Source of the DNA: Sebastes aleutianus
Lineage: Eukaryota; Chordata; Actinopteri; Perciformes; Sebastidae
DNA: 64,000 nucleotides
Direction of reading: 5' to 3'
NCBI GenBank assembly: GCA_916700875.1
Contig: CAKAKS010000062.1
Coordinates: forward strand, 15,231,460 to 15,295,459
Shown: positions 1-13,006 of the stretch, piece by piece
How the letters are laid out: each line of letters starts with the position of its first letter
Position numbering within the stretch: position 1 is the stretch's first letter
Notes under the pieces: model-generated
The model's database searches: none
What the model was told of the DNA's origin: nothing
Seen by the model: the letters and a program-made list of their open reading frames with translations, nothing else
Made by a program: the position numbers and the translations under genes

Positions 1-48
1 CTTATTGCAAGAACCACTGTTTTGCACTTTGTCCTGTAGATTAACCAT

Positions 49-464
49 TTAAAGTTGCAGAAATGGAGCAAATATGATTTTAAAAAAAGTTATTTTTTAT
101 AAAACGGTCACTATATCCTGACAGTAGTACATGAGACAGGTAATCTGAAAAAAATCATGTGCCTCTGTGTCCTCCGGGGGAATGAGAAAGTTTGTGACCC
201 GGCAGCCATGTTGAGATAAGTTGAGGAAATAGCAAGCACCGCCCACCAGCCATAGCACAGCCAATAGAAATGCTCTCTCTCTGAAATGACCTGTGATTGG
301 CCAATGTCTTCTGTCACGAGCTATATTTTTTTAAAGCCTGAAAACGAGGCCATGAGGAGTTGCAGAAGTCTCTCTCAGAACACTTGAATTACAATATGCT
401 GAAAAGTTATTATGGAATTTTTGCCCAATGATGCCAAAAATATTCTGCCCTACTGAAGCTTTAA
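49..464 (-). mobile_element. TTAA-flanked MITE, internally deleted inverted copy
   Basis: TTAA at 49-52 and 461-464. Reverse orientation of 2278-2913, with the same ends (TACTGAAGCT before TTAA). About 220 bp of the middle is missing, around GAATGAGAAAGTTTGTGACC. Confidence 0.75.
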
Positions 465-1071
465 GGGGATAAACTAAAGCCGTTGTTGTTGTGTTGCACG
501 GAACGGTTCTTGTGGGTTATTCTTGCAGTGTAAACATATCACTTTATGTGCTCTGGGTGATTCTTCAGAATAAAGATCTTCCTATCCTTGAGCAAAATGC
601 TTTCTAGAAACTGTCCACAGAAAAAATTACTTTTGTGTTACAGAAGATAGCAATCATTATAAAGTTCTTGCACTCCACAAACCACCACATGTATGTAAAT
701 GTAAACAGCCTGGGGGGGAAAGACACTGATCAGATAATCAGATAATCAGATTATCATCTGCTGTAAAACTGCAGTACTCTCACTGACCACGTGATGGGAG
801 TGCAGAGCAAAGCATGCAACATCCCCCCCCCACACACACATCACAACAAAGTCACAAGTCCTTCACCGGATGACGTTCACAACACTGCACAGCAGAAGTG
901 CCACCTATGTTGAAACTAATGGAGTTGTTTTTTTTCACTCTCTCAGCCTCTCAATGGCCTTGACATCCAAGCGGCGCAGCAGCCATTTCCACAAGCAGCA
1001 GCAGAGAGGTGAATGAGGACAGAGAGGGATGAGAGCGTGATGGAGACAGAGTGGGAGAGGAGAAACACAGT

Positions 1072-1103
<32 letters not shown>

Positions 1104-2277
1104 TGTGGGTGGCTGTGAGCAGAGAGGAAAGATGCTCTATACTCTGGGAGGCTGTGTGGATGTTTGTTGGCGGTGATGAGGAGGCTGTAACCCCCGGTAA
1201 CAGCTGCTCCACAACTGGTCCACACCGGATCCCAGAGCCCCCTAAACATGCAGGACTCCCACTAATCTGAACACTTTAAAAACCTCTCACACAACAGCAG
1301 CAGCAGCAGCAGCATCAGCGATTGGACGCTAAGAGCACTCAGAGGCCTTTCACTGAGAGGCCTCAGCATGCACACACACTGTGCTGCTGATGTTTACCTG
1401 CTAATGGGATGCTAAAAAACACTTGACATGCCAAACTGTGAGGTGCTCCCGCTTCATGAGGAGAACACAGTAGTTTCTTCACTCTGACCTCCTCTCTCCA
1501 TCGCATGTCTCATCTCTGGTGGATGAGTTTGGAGACATGTGGCCGGCTGCTGTTCGCTCTCCGTCCACCATCCATCCCTCGCACTGCAGTGCCTCCAGGT
1601 CATCAGGCGGTCTGAAGACATGAGATCCTCTTGGCCAGACATCAGAGGTGCCAGACGTAGACTGTGAGGGCACATTTTTTACTGCCCAGCTGCAGGAAAG
1701 CCACCGTTGGAAATCAATTTATTACAGCTGAGAAGTGAGAGAGCATGAGGATACCTCTCTGTTACGTTGCCTCATGATGTCCCTGAATCTCATCTGACAC
1801 CGAACGGTGACGACATAACTTCATATTTTTTAATCCCCCCAAAATCTGAGAACAATCCAGTAATTGTAGTTTTTAAAGTGAGAAGAGACCTCTGTCCCAA
1901 AACTGTCTAAAACTCTTTAAACTTCATAACCCGGAGTAATAAGAAAGCAATTAGAGAGGGAAGACAGACTTTACCGTTAGGGAAGGTGGGCAACTGCCTG
2001 GGGCCTCTATTATGATGTTTAGATATGAAAAATATTGAATCATGTTACTATTCTAACTCATTGTACCCTGAAATAACCTACAAAATGCCTCCAAAGCATT
2101 TCTCAACTGTATACTACATACTGTGTAACATTGTAGTACTACATTTACTTGACAGAGAAATGTTACTGGTCACATTGCAGATCAGATTTGACTCACAAAA
2201 TATAACAATTCAAATATAATGCTATTCATTAAACTATGCAGCATCATAAGCTCCACCTCGAACAGACGTTAAGTACA
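465..2277. other. Gene-free stretch with microsatellites
   Basis: (GA)n at 1074-1102, CAG repeats near 1294-1313, C-run then CA-run at 821-840, and no exon-like signal. Open frames here are due to low complexity. Confidence 0.5.
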
Positions 2278-2913
2278 TTAAAGCTTCAGTAGGCAGAATA
2301 TGTTTGGCATCATTGGGCAAATATTCCATAATAACTTTTCAGCATATTGTAATTCAAGTGTACTGAGAGAAAATTAGACTTCTGCACCTCCTCATGGCTC
2401 TGTTTACAGGCTTTAAAAAAGGGAGACTTTGGCCAATCACACGTCATTTCAGAGAGAGAGTGTTCCTATTGGCTGTGCTCCAGCTGGTGGGCGGTGCTTG
2501 GTATTTCCTCAACTGATCTCAACATGGCTGCCGGGTCAGAAACTTTCTCATTTTACAGCTAAACAGTACACTACAAGATGTTTGTGAAAACATTTGATGA
2601 GAGAAATAGGCATTACAGTAACAGAATATACATTTATATTTGATCAGAGCTGCCTAGTTTGACCGTTTGATCGGAGTTTGCGAGCGATTGACAACCAGCT
2701 CTCATAGACGGCAGCTGGACGGCAGATCCAGATCAGCTCCGACTGGTTGTTTTCCTCCGCTCTGTGAAATCTTGCAGATGCCATTAGGAGCACCGGAGGA
2801 CAAAGAGGCACATGATTTTTTTCAGATTACCTGTCTCATGTACAACTGTCAGGATATAATAAAATAACTTTATTTAATCATATTTGCTCCATTTCTACAC
2901 ACTGCTGCTTTAA
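2278..2913 (+). mobile_element. TTAA-flanked MITE, long copy
   Basis: TTAA at 2278-2281 and 2910-2913. Ends AGCTTCAGTAGGCAGAATAT and, reversed, AGCAGCAGTGTGTAGAAATG. The interior has GGCCAATCACACGTCATTTC, GGTGGGCGGTGCTTGGTATT and AGAGGCACATGATTTTTTTC. No ORF of note. Confidence 0.75.
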
Positions 2914-3074
2914 GGACATTGTGCTGATGCTGCCTCTCTTTCACTCTTAGTAAACATTTGAATGAAAGGATTTTTACTGTGCAATATTAATGGTATAATA
3001 ATACCCAAATCACTAAATCCGCTCCTGGAAATGCCTCCACCAAGACTGCACTGTCCTCAAACTTTGGTATTTTA

Positions 3075-3520
3075 AAGCTCCTGTGCCAACACAGTCTCAT
3101 GGTAGTTTGTGAAAAAGTCACACAGTTTAAGCTATTTGATTTGTGTACATAAACACAAATTTTCCTTTTTTTTTGTGATGTTCAGCACGACTTTCAACAA
3201 CGTATTTTTGGTGCTTCTCTATGAATATCCAGCAACAGGTGACGCATGTGTCAATTTCCGTTCCAGTCTTTTCAAAATAAAACTACTTATATTTAGGAAT
3301 AAATCATGGTTTGGGTTAAAATAACACTGGAAGTGTCGTAATTTAAGTACGGAAGTTACGTGACAAATAAATCCACATTGACTTCTGGTTTCACACAGAA
3401 CACGAACAGCGGTCTCCTGGCGAAAGTCTGGTGTTTTTTGACCCACCCATCCACCCCGACCTCCTCGTCGCTCTTTATACTTTGATTTTGTGCTGACCAT
3501 CATGAAAAAAAGGAAATTCA
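3075..3520 (-). repeat. Family B repeat
   Basis: TTTGGGTTAAAATAACACTG, GTACGGAAGTTACGTGACAA, GCGGTCTCCTGGCGAAAGTC and TTGACCCACCCATCCACCCC, the reverse of 21105-21790. Confidence 0.55.
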
Positions 3521-4254
3521 TGTCTCTGTAAACTAATCAATACATTCAATTCCGTCACAAACTGCTGTGCGACTGGGCTGATATTGTTAAATAAAACTGC
3601 CTCAAATGATCCACATATTTCTGTTATGACCTGTGTTGATAATAAAAGCAGCTTCAGTGAGGTCCTGATAGTCACTCCTTCATTCTGTAAAAAGCTGCCA
3701 GCCTCTATATTTCATTTGCACTGAAGAATCTGTGTCAGTGACCTTTTAACTTAAGGCCTTAAGACCTGATGAGGAGGCTTTTTTTCTTTTGATTGTAGGT
3801 GAGAAGCCTGTTCGTGTTTCTTTAATCACTAAAGTTAACAAAATGCGATGACAGCAGCTTTAAATGATGTAGAATGTGTGAATTTCGCAGTTTTGTTTAA
3901 TTTGAATTTTTTGCTTCTAGCTGTGAAGTCATTCTGGTAATTACTATCGACGATGAAAGTGTTGATCACAAGTCAAATAAATCTAAAAGGAACAACAACT
4001 GCTGCTGGTGGAGACTGATAAAGGGAGGCCGGCGGTTATTTCATAACATTCAACTGAGCGGAACACAAGATCTCATGTCCACTTGGCCCGTTCACAAGAA
4101 TCCCTGAAACCAGAACACTGTATCTCTGTAACATCAAGTACTACCATTAGTGAGTGATGTTTGGCCTCTGTGTGTTATGAGTTCAGCTTGTTTATCAGGG
4201 AGCCAAACATTTAATCAATTCATTCAATGATGTACAGACATTGTTTGACAAATT

Positions 4255-4450
4255 GTAATTTGTTAAGAAATTAGATCATGATTAGATATTCATGGTCCCC
4301 AGAGGAAGATTCGTTCTGATTTTGGGGATGGTTCCTTTGACCAACTCTTGACAAGATATCACGAGAACTAATCACTGGATTTCTATGAAATTTTCTCTGG
4401 ATATTCATGATCCTCAGCAGATGAAATCTTGTGGTTTTTAGTGAACCCCT
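4255..4450. repeat. Teleost interspersed repeat
   Basis: ATTCATGGTCCCCAGAGGAA and CTGGATTTCTATGAAATTTT match a repeat frequent in fish (memory). No coding potential. Confidence 0.5.
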
Positions 4451-4829
4451 TAACATTATATCCAGTGTCACTAACTGGATAACATGTTCAGTCGCACACA
4501 AACAAATCAAGATCTAGTGAGCAGATTACTGTGAAAGTTACTCAGCACATTAGTTCACAGAAACAAATCTCTGGATTTCCTTCCTTTAAACCATCTTAAA
4601 ATGTATTAGTATGCGCCAAAGTCAGACTTTATTATCTTAATATTCCGAGTGTCCCTTTCACCCAAATGCATCCTAAAAACTCAGTTAGAGAAATAGACTG
4701 CTGAGTGTCACTCCATTAATGCGGTAAGAAATAAAATCCTAAAACATGCCGTGACTCTCAATTAAGAGATGATTTCGAGAGAAATTCAAGGAAATGTGAT
4801 GAAGTTGGGGTACACTTCAAATAAAGTGA

Positions 4830-5050
4830 AGACAAAGGCTTTAATAATTTGCTTTTTTTTTGTCTTTTTAATTGCATTTATTCACTGAGGTGACTGAAAA
4901 GGCTCTTATTAAAGATAATTTGCGAAGGCCATGTGAGAGGAGCAGCAGCAGCGCCGGCCCTCTCGCCTCTTAATTGGTCAGTGTCGCTCTCTCCCAGCTC
5001 TCCTCTCAGTTCCCAAGGAAACAACGAGCCCACTTTCACACTGCAGCAGG
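4830..5050. other. Unique block, candidate regulatory element
   Basis: AAGGCTTTAATAATTTGC, TTTTTAATTGCATTTATTCA and GGCTCTTATTAAAGATAATT, then a GC-rich CAGCAGCAGCGCCGGCC segment. No repeat signature. Conservation untested. Confidence 0.2.
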
Positions 5051-6309
5051 TTTTTTTTTTTTTTTAACAGCTCCTGCCAGCGTATAGCGTTCGTGAGCTT
5101 CCACACAGCCAACACACACAGACAGAATGTGTTTCAATCAGTGATTTTTCTGTCAGTAACATAGTGCTCAATGCACTGTGGCTTCATGAAAACCATCATC
5201 ATCCTATACCTGCGATCGCATTTCACGCCATATTTCCATTTTTCTAAAGCTTAGGCTACATCACAACATGATATTAGAGCTCCATTGAACTTGTTGCATC
5301 ATGTCTCCAGGACTACCGATTTCTCTGATAGCAGAGCTTTTCACAACACAATGAGACTGCTCATGTTTTCCATTTGAAACACATCTGCACACCTGTGGCT
5401 GGCTGTAAAACTCTGTGTGTGCTGTCAGTCATTTCATCTGTTCTGCAGTCTGATGCTGCTCCAGAAGTTTATTGATCCTGGATGTATATATAATGTACAA
5501 AAAAAAAAACATAGTCAACAACTCCCATTAAAAGACCAAAAACAACATTTTATCCTACTAACACATATTGTGTACGTATCACAGGCCTGAGAGCTCCAAC
5601 ATCTAATCTGTTAAAAACACATCAATGTTCGTTCATCAGCACGAACACACATGCTGTAGTTTGTTTAGACTCAATCCCACACACACCATCCTGCTGCCAC
5701 TAATACTCACTATAGATAACCAAATGTGAATTCATCCGCCGCTGGAAATAGTTCCCAACAAATGCACTATTTCCTCCTGTTTGTTTGGGAAAAACTACAG
5801 TGATCAGCTTTTTTGGGAAATTATTGACCCTTTTTTTTTATTAAAAAAAACAAAAAAAAAACGGTAACATTTAATTTTACAGGTCCGCAAATTTCATGGT
5901 AATTAGGTGATAATTAGCAAGTAACCTATTTGGAATTTCTTTGGGATTACTGCCAAATTACCGCAATATTTACCTCAAAATCTATCGAAAATTACTTTAT
6001 TATAAACATTATTTGATAATTATATGCTGGAAATATAATGGTAAAAATATGGCCCTTCGGCATGAGAAGCGGCTGTGCTCTACTCTTCATCGGAGGTGGA
6101 AAACCAAAACTAATAGAAGACACTTCTGATCAGGAACAAATCTCACCATTGTGTGTCTTATTGTCTATATGTAACCTGGTAGCTAATGTACTATAATGAT
6201 TCAGGGAGTTTTTTTAAAGAAATTTCAAATAAGTTATTTGCTTATTATTATCTATTTATCAGCAGACATGGAAATAAAGCATATCAATTAACTTTGTACT
6301 CTTTTCCTG

Positions 6310-6540
6310 GAAATGTATTGCAGCCCACCATAAGCAGTCTTTCTCACTTTTTATTCGACATCACTCAGTCATCAGTAGCATATTCACATGGATGCATTTG
6401 CAATGCATTCAGTTTATGGTGTGAAATGACGCCAAAAGCAAAAACGGCGTTATGATTGCACGGAAAATTACCTACAAATTGCCACGTCATTCATAAGTCA
6501 TTTGGTGAGAACGGGTCTGTTTTTTTTTATTAAAAATGTG
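6310..6540. repeat. Family C-related fragment
   Basis: AAGCAGTCTTTCTCACTTTT, TATTCGACATCACTCAGT and a GTGAGAACGGGTCTG end resemble 14975-15180. Confidence 0.45.
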
Positions 6541-7374
6541 CATAAAACCAGGTGGATGGAAACACACTTACAGTGTCCCTGCTGGGTTTTAGATGTTTTG
6601 TGTTAAAGACACTTTTAAAACAACCATGAAATAAAAGGTTTTTTTTTTACATTTCTTTATTCCTTTAGACCAAGTTCTCTTTAGTCTAAAGAGGACTAAA
6701 ATAATATAACCATTCGACTAGCTGGTGAAGACAGTGAGATGTGGTTTAAAGCTCCAAAGAAAGCCATAAAGTGGTCCTTCTGAGTTGAGGTTATTTTGAC
6801 ATTTTGATTTTGATTTTCTGGTGGTTACTTCTCTATTTTCAGGACATCAGAATCTTACCTTCTTGTCCACACATGCAGAATAACGGTGAAGGTGACTTAC
6901 ACAAACCACCTACGAGCCAACATGTAACATCCATGTGCCTGAGAGCCACGGCAACCACTCGTCATGTCAAGAGGACTCCTCAGAGCTGCTCTGATCAGCC
7001 CACTTCAGTCTCTGTTATGATTGAACAACATTGATTAGAATCACTGAGTGTTTCCTTCCCTCAGTGTCAGTCTGATCCAGACCTGCACTGTGGCTTTAAT
7101 CATTTTATATTTTTCACTGGAGATTGTTTTACAAATAAAATGTTACAAGATGAGTTTACTTGTTTGTTTTTTTTAGATGCTTGATTTGATTTTTTTTTCC
7201 TGTTCCCACTCTCCTTGCTTTTGAAAAAACTAGCATCAAATTTGTAACACCTTCAGTATTAAAAGGTGGCTTTAAAGCCATTTCTCCCAGTGCAATGGGA
7301 AAGTGCGGTGCGGGAATACGGAAAATCCACGTGCAAACATCGTGCTTGACCCGTTCCATGACCAACATATAACA

Positions 7375-7539
7375 TTAGCATATGCATATCATATCAGCTA
7401 CATTACCATCTTCATCGTATCCCAGCTGCTGGCCGATCTCAAGCCATACATTGTCCTTTATTAGGTTGTTGAGGTAGTAGTGTTTGTCGTACATTATTGG
7501 GTGTTGACAATCCAAATTGATGTTGCCCCATTTTGGCAG
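7375..7539 (-). pseudogene. Possible MADF-domain fragment of a DNA transposon
   Basis: A 55-codon minus-strand frame reads LPKWGNINLDCQHPIMYDKH then YYLNNLIKDNVWLEIGQQLG and YDEDGN. The pattern H-P-x-x-Y-D ... N-x-W-x-x-I-x-x-x-L-G matches the start of a MADF domain. Such domains occur in fish Harbinger-type accessory proteins and in Adf-1-like host proteins. GAAGATG/GTAATG could be an old splice donor. Too short to be a gene. Confidence 0.4.
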
Positions 7540-7577
7540 AAAGCTACCTGCAGCTATACCTGGAAATACAAACCTGT

Positions 7578-8386
7578 CTCCTACAAAATGACGTTCCCAT
7601 ACAACTAGACTGCATTCTCAAATTACGTTTTGTCGCAGTTTGAAACAGTTTTAAACCCATGGTTAATGTTGTAAATTAAAACAAAACAAAAAAAAAGCAT
7701 CAAAACTACCTGGTTATGTTAAGTAAAAACATCATGGTTTGGCATAAAATTATTACATTTGTTACGTTATTAAGCTACAGACTAAATTAAAATAAGTAAA
7801 CATTAACTTATAGATTCATACAGGACAAAGTGGGTGAAAGTCCTGTGTTTGTTCAACACGTTCTCATCGCCAACTCGTCACATACTGACGCTATGTCAAA
7901 GGCGTCACTTTTCGGTCGCAGTAAAACACATGCTTAATGTTGTGAATGAAACAGAAACATTTGTTTAGGTTTATGCAACAAAACTTAGTTGGGTTTAGGA
8001 AAAAAACAGCATGGTTGGGCTTAAAATGACTTTGTTTTCACAGTGAAAATATGACTGTGAACACTGGATAAACGATCAGCCGATTGAAAGTGAACGTGAA
8101 ACTTTCGCAGGGAACACAAACAGCAGTCTCCTGGATGGAAGCCCTGTGTTTGTTGGACCCATCCAACTCCCCTCCCACAAGGCTTTGGTATTTGACGCCC
8201 TGGTAACGAGACCAGGCTGGTTTGTTTGACCCACTCACTCTCCTTCCTACATAGACTTCCATGGACTATGATTACAAACATATTTGTGATACATCAAAAA
8301 TAAACTTCCATCCGTGACAAAATACGTTTTCCTAGAAACGTAATTCACAATGCAGTTTCGTTATATGGGAATGTAATTTTTAGGAG
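7578..8386 (+). mobile_element. Family C element, full length, 809 bp with about 50-bp terminal inverted repeats
   Basis: The left end runs CTCCTACAAAATGACGTTCC, then CATACAACTAGACTGCATTC. The right end reversed runs CTCCTAAAAATTACATTCCC, then ATATAACGAAACTGCATTG. Inside are ACACAAACAGCAGTCTCCTG and TGTTTGTTGGACCCATCCAA. No transposase. This is the reference copy for family C in this window. Confidence 0.65.
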
Positions 8387-9267
8387 GGCTGGGTGGTATG
8401 ACCGGAACGAAGGAGTTAATTGATCAAACATATTCCCTGCAGGCAGAAAGCCGCTGAAACTGTGGTCTGTCCGGGTGTGCAAGCATTCATAAGAACCGAG
8501 ACAATCAGTTCTTATAAATTTCTGTGATTTTTTTTTTCGACTGAAATCCGTGCACGGTGTGACACAGCATTTAAGGTGGTATGTGGTTTTATCCTCCAGC
8601 TTGGATTTAAGGAAGCAGTGTCAAAATGTCCATAGAAAAGCCTTTCTGAGCCGTTTATAATCTATAATGAATTTCACAGTTAATTGTCATTGTTACAAAA
8701 TTGCATATAAAATATTTGATTGTGGTATAAATACACCTGGATCTGGAAGGTCCAGCTTTTGTTGAGTCAGTATGGTGGCAAAACCTCCACAAGCAACAGG
8801 GGGTGAAAACAAGAGCATTTCCAAATCATTGACATTTCATGGGAGTCCAGTTAAATCAATCATTGTGTGACACAGGAAGCAACATTACACAGATTGTAAA
8901 ATAACTGACATCCAAATCTTTGCAACTGGTTAATGCCTGCACTGCACAATGCACTGCTCATGCATCAGTAACTATCTGTTGTGCACGATGACAGCTGCAT
9001 GCTAACCAGCTTCTTTACTTGTGGCTGAGGTCAGAGGTCAAATCTTCTCAATAATCCCTCATTGGGTCCAAGATAGGAGAGTAGTATTTCAGATAATCAA
9101 TGAAGGGAGAAGCCTGACTATTCAGTTACGTACATCTGTTCAGTGTTTTTGTTTGTGTTGAGGTGGGAAAACCTCTGAAACAGCATTTACACCATCACGG
9201 GACACCAACATGCAAACCTAGAAAACCTTCTTAGTCTTGAAAGAAGTTTATTATATCAGGATAACCC

Positions 9268-10126
9268 TGTGTTAGGTTTTATCATGTGTTTCATGTGTGT
9301 TATCATCCCGTCTGTGTTTGTTTGTTTCACCTGCGTGCAAGAAGAATTTCCCTCAAGGACAGAGTTGAGTTGCAACATGGCTCGCGTCATCAGCGCAACA
9401 TGTTTGTCTCCAGTATGTGGTTGGGCAACTTTTGTTGAAGAGAAGAGTTCAGAAGAGTTCGTGTTTACGACTTGTACCAACGGATCCCAAAATGAACTCA
9501 TTTGAACTGGATTTGTCACATGAGGCATGTGGAGGAGTCCAAACTACAACACATCAGAGATGTCTTTAATGAAAACTGAATCTGCAGCATTTATCATTTT
9601 TGTTTCAGCTTCAATTAGGTGTTTCATAAGAGGCTGTTTTTACATTAAATGCTTGCTTGGTACATCTTTAAACAGGAAGTCTAAATCCTACTACAGACCA
9701 GGGGAAAATAATATCATCCACTGAACAACTGTCTCCTGATTGAAGGCAAAATGTATGTTTTGAGTCTAATCGAGAGCCCCAGATGATTAAAATCATTAAT
9801 TACGCTCACTCCAAAACATACCCAACCCACAACCTGTAATTAACCCCTAAATTACCATGTGTGACATGCCTTTAGCAATAAATTGAAGCAATATGATAAT
9901 TATGAATGAGTTTCTCTTTGTAAATGGCTTGATTAATGTGTGTATTTTTGGTTTCCTGTGTGTGTCAGTTTCCAGCCTACATGATGAGGGAGCAGCAGCA
10001 GAAAGCGTCATAGCAACAAGTGCAACACCGGGGCAACTCCGGGGCGAGATGAACGCGACGTAAACAAAAGATAGAAAATATCAGGAATGAAGAAAGGTCG
10101 GGTACAACGGTCAGAAAGTGTGCATT
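9268..10126 (+). repeat. Direct duplication, copy 1, frame broken
   Basis: Matches 12144-13006. One missing A in GTGTTTACGAC (copy 2: GTGTTTAACGAC) near 9468 shifts the frame seen in copy 2 and ends it at 9505. The two copies are 2.9 kb apart and separated by other repeats. Confidence 0.7.
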
Positions 10127-10399
10127 TGTGTATTGGTGCAGATAAGAAGCATGAATAAAGAACAGAAAAATTGCAATACAAATATTAAAAAGTAAAAAAT
10201 TTAGATGTACAATGTAACTATTGAAAAAGGAACAAGCAAAAATAAAGGGTTATTTAGTTTAGGGTAAATTACCAGCATGAATAAGAGCAAAAATCTGCAT
10301 TGTGAATAATGAAAGACCATATTTGGGTTTTTGCTGCTTTGGATCACACTGGATTTCTGTTTTTGTGTGTTTCTGTACATCAAAATGTCAGGGCGTCTC

Positions 10400-10625
10400 A
10401 TTTTAATTTTATTTATTCAGCCAAGGTCTGCACTGAGATACAATATCTCTTAAGCCAAGGAGTCCTTATCAAGATGGCCAGCAAATAAAAAAGTATCAGA
10501 TATGAGTACAAACAGGGACAGATAATATCACAAAGAAAAGAACAAGTACAGTTGAGGACAGATAACATTACAATGAAAAACATAGAAAAACACAACGACA
10601 GACACAAAACATACAGGAATCAGAA
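10400..10625. repeat. Retroelement 3' fragment
   Basis: TTATTCAGCCAAGGTCTGCA, CTGAGATACAATATCTCTTA and AGATGGCCAGCAAATAAAA resemble the untranslated part of the retroelement at 37400-38460. No ORF. Confidence 0.4.
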
Positions 10626-10959
10626 GCTAAAAGGCAAAAATAATGGCACTCAGACAACCAACTGAAGTGTTCAATAAAAATATGTGCCTAAAAATATAGA
10701 TCACATGCAACATATCAGAGGAGAAAAATACAAATTTAGTCCAATGTATTGACAAACCTGTCAACTGATCATTCAAAGCAGTTGAAGTTGGCATGTCTCA
10801 TAAGTCACCATGACAACCATCTAATCTTTTTTGTGGTAACAAACTGGTGTCACTGGAATCCCAGTCATCCTCCCAGCACCGTGAACTTCAGCCCAGTTCA
10901 CGTCTGTGTACACTAATCTATTTTTACCAGCCAGTGAGGCCCACATACATACATATAGA

Positions 10960-12000
10960 GTACATACTGCCGCTGGACAGCTGAGGACATGTCCCACATT
11001 TCACTCGTAGTGGTGAACCTACAGAGAATTATCAGCTGTATCTGCAGCTTCCCTCAGCTTTATGGAGCCTTATAGTGACTTTCAGCTCATTGTTTAGCTG
11101 TCCGGCTGCAACTTTACTGTTCTGCTTCATTCTCACAGCTCTCACAGCGTCATTTTCAGAGAAAAAGCATTAAAAACCGACTGTACACTACCTGCTCAGC
11201 TGCCAGCTCTGTCTCCTAAAAAGTACGTTCCCATACAACTAAAGTGCATTCTCAGTTACATTTGGGAGGAAACATATTTTGTCGTGGGTTACGTTTGTCT
11301 TTTACGTATCACGAATACCTTTGTAAGTCTGCGGACGGCGGCAGTGAGTGACATAGTACAATGAGCGACACGTAGGTGACTGAGTATATCGAGCGACCAT
11401 GAATGAAATACGTTGAATAAAAACGTAATTGAATAATAACGGATAACAAGCGAGAAAAAGCCACTACTGGTGGGCTAACAAACTCCGGACTTTCCCACAG
11501 GAGACCGGTGTTAGTGTCCTGTGTGAAATGTAGTCATTTCTTGCATTTTGGTTTTGTTTTGTTTCAGTGTCGTACTCATTTTAAGCTAAACCATGATGTT
11601 TTTTTTAACTAAACCTAACCCAGCAGTTTTGTTTTTGTTTTGTTTCCATTCACAATCATGTGTTTAAAACTGCCCCCTTAATCCGGGAGGAAATACATTT
11701 CCCTCAGAACGTATTTTGGTTCTGCAGTTTAGTTGTACAGTATGGGAACAGGGTTGCTGCAGCAGCAAACAGCAGACAGACATGGTTGGAGACTAACTGG
11801 TGAACATAGTGGATCATTTAGCAGCTAAAGAGACAGATATTTCCCTTAGGAGTTGGTGGAGACCAAAAACGGAGCAAAAAGAGAGAATATTTGACTTACA
11901 TTCATCAGGTGACACAACTACAAAGACTCCTAATTAATGATCATGTTGCTCCATATAGCTGCTGGATGTGTAAATAAGCAAGTGCCAACAAGTTTAACAA
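10960..12000. mobile_element. Interspersed repeat split by a family C insertion
   Basis: Outer parts (about 10960-11212 and 11754-12000) look like one fish repeat, with GTTTAGCTGTCCGGCTGCAA on one side and TTTAGCAGCTAAAGAGACAG on the other. The inner part, 11213-11753, is family C with facing ends GTTCCCATACAACTAAAGTG and TTTAGTTGTACAGTATGGGA. Confidence 0.5.
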
Positions 12001-12143
12001 CTTAAAAGGTACTGATATGTGAGCTTGTTTCTGCTGGCCAAAACAATCTGCTGTTGTCAGTTTAAGCACTGATGAACCTGGGTGGTGATAACTGGATGTG
12101 TTCCACATTTTATATGGTCCGCTTGTATGTATATTGTATTTTA

Positions 12144-13006
12144 TGTGTTAGGTTTTATCATGTGTTTCATGTGTGTTATCATCCCGTCTGTGTTTGTTTG
12201 TTTCACCTGCGTGCAAGAAGAGTTTCCCTCAAGGACAAAGTTGAGTTGCAACATGGCTCGCGTCATCAGCGCAACATGTTTGTCTCCAGTATGCGGTTGG
12301 GCAACTTTTGTTGAAGAGAAGAGTTCAGAAGAGTTCGTGTTTAACGACTTGTACCAACGGATCCCAAAAGGAACTCATTTGAACTGGATTTGTCACATGA
12401 GGCATGTGGAGGAGCCCAAACTACAACACATCAGAGATGTCTTTAATGAAAACTGAATCTGCAGCATTTATCGTTTTTGTTTCAGCTTCAATTAGGTGTT
12501 TCATAAGAGGCGGTTTTTACATTAAATGCTTGCCTGGTACATCTTTAAACAGGAAGTCTAAATCCTACTACAGACCAGAGGAAAATAATATCATCCACTG
12601 AAACAACTGTCTCCTGCTTGAAGGCAAAATGTATGTTTTGAGTCTAATCGAGAGCCCCCGTTGATTAAAATCATTAATTACACTCACTCCAAAACATAAC
12701 CAACCCACAACCTGTAATTAACCCCTAAATTACCATGTGTGACATGCCTTTAGCAATAAATTAAAGCAATATGATAATTATGAATGAGTTTCTCTTTGTA
12801 AATGGCTTGATTAATGTGGGTATTTTGGTTTCCTGTGTGTGTCAGTTTCCATCCTACATGATGAGGGAGCAGCAGCAGCAGAAAGCGCCCTAGCAACAAG
12901 TGCAACACCGGGGCAACTCTGGGGGCGAGATGAACACGACGTAAACAAAAGATAGAAAATAGCAGGAATGCAGAAGGTCGGGTACAAGGGTCAGAAAGTG
13001 TGCATT
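12144..13006 (+). repeat. Direct duplication, copy 2, with uninterrupted 124-codon frame
   Basis: Same sequence as 9268-10126, about 96 percent identical by eye. A frame open from 12082 ends at TGA 12456. Inside the duplicate it reads a hydrophobic stretch, LGFIMCFMCVIIPSVFVCFT, then QEEFPSRTKLSCNMARVISA and further to IRDVFNEN. I do not recognise it. The boundaries TGTGTTAGG and GTGTGCATT are shared with copy 1. Confidence 0.7.
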
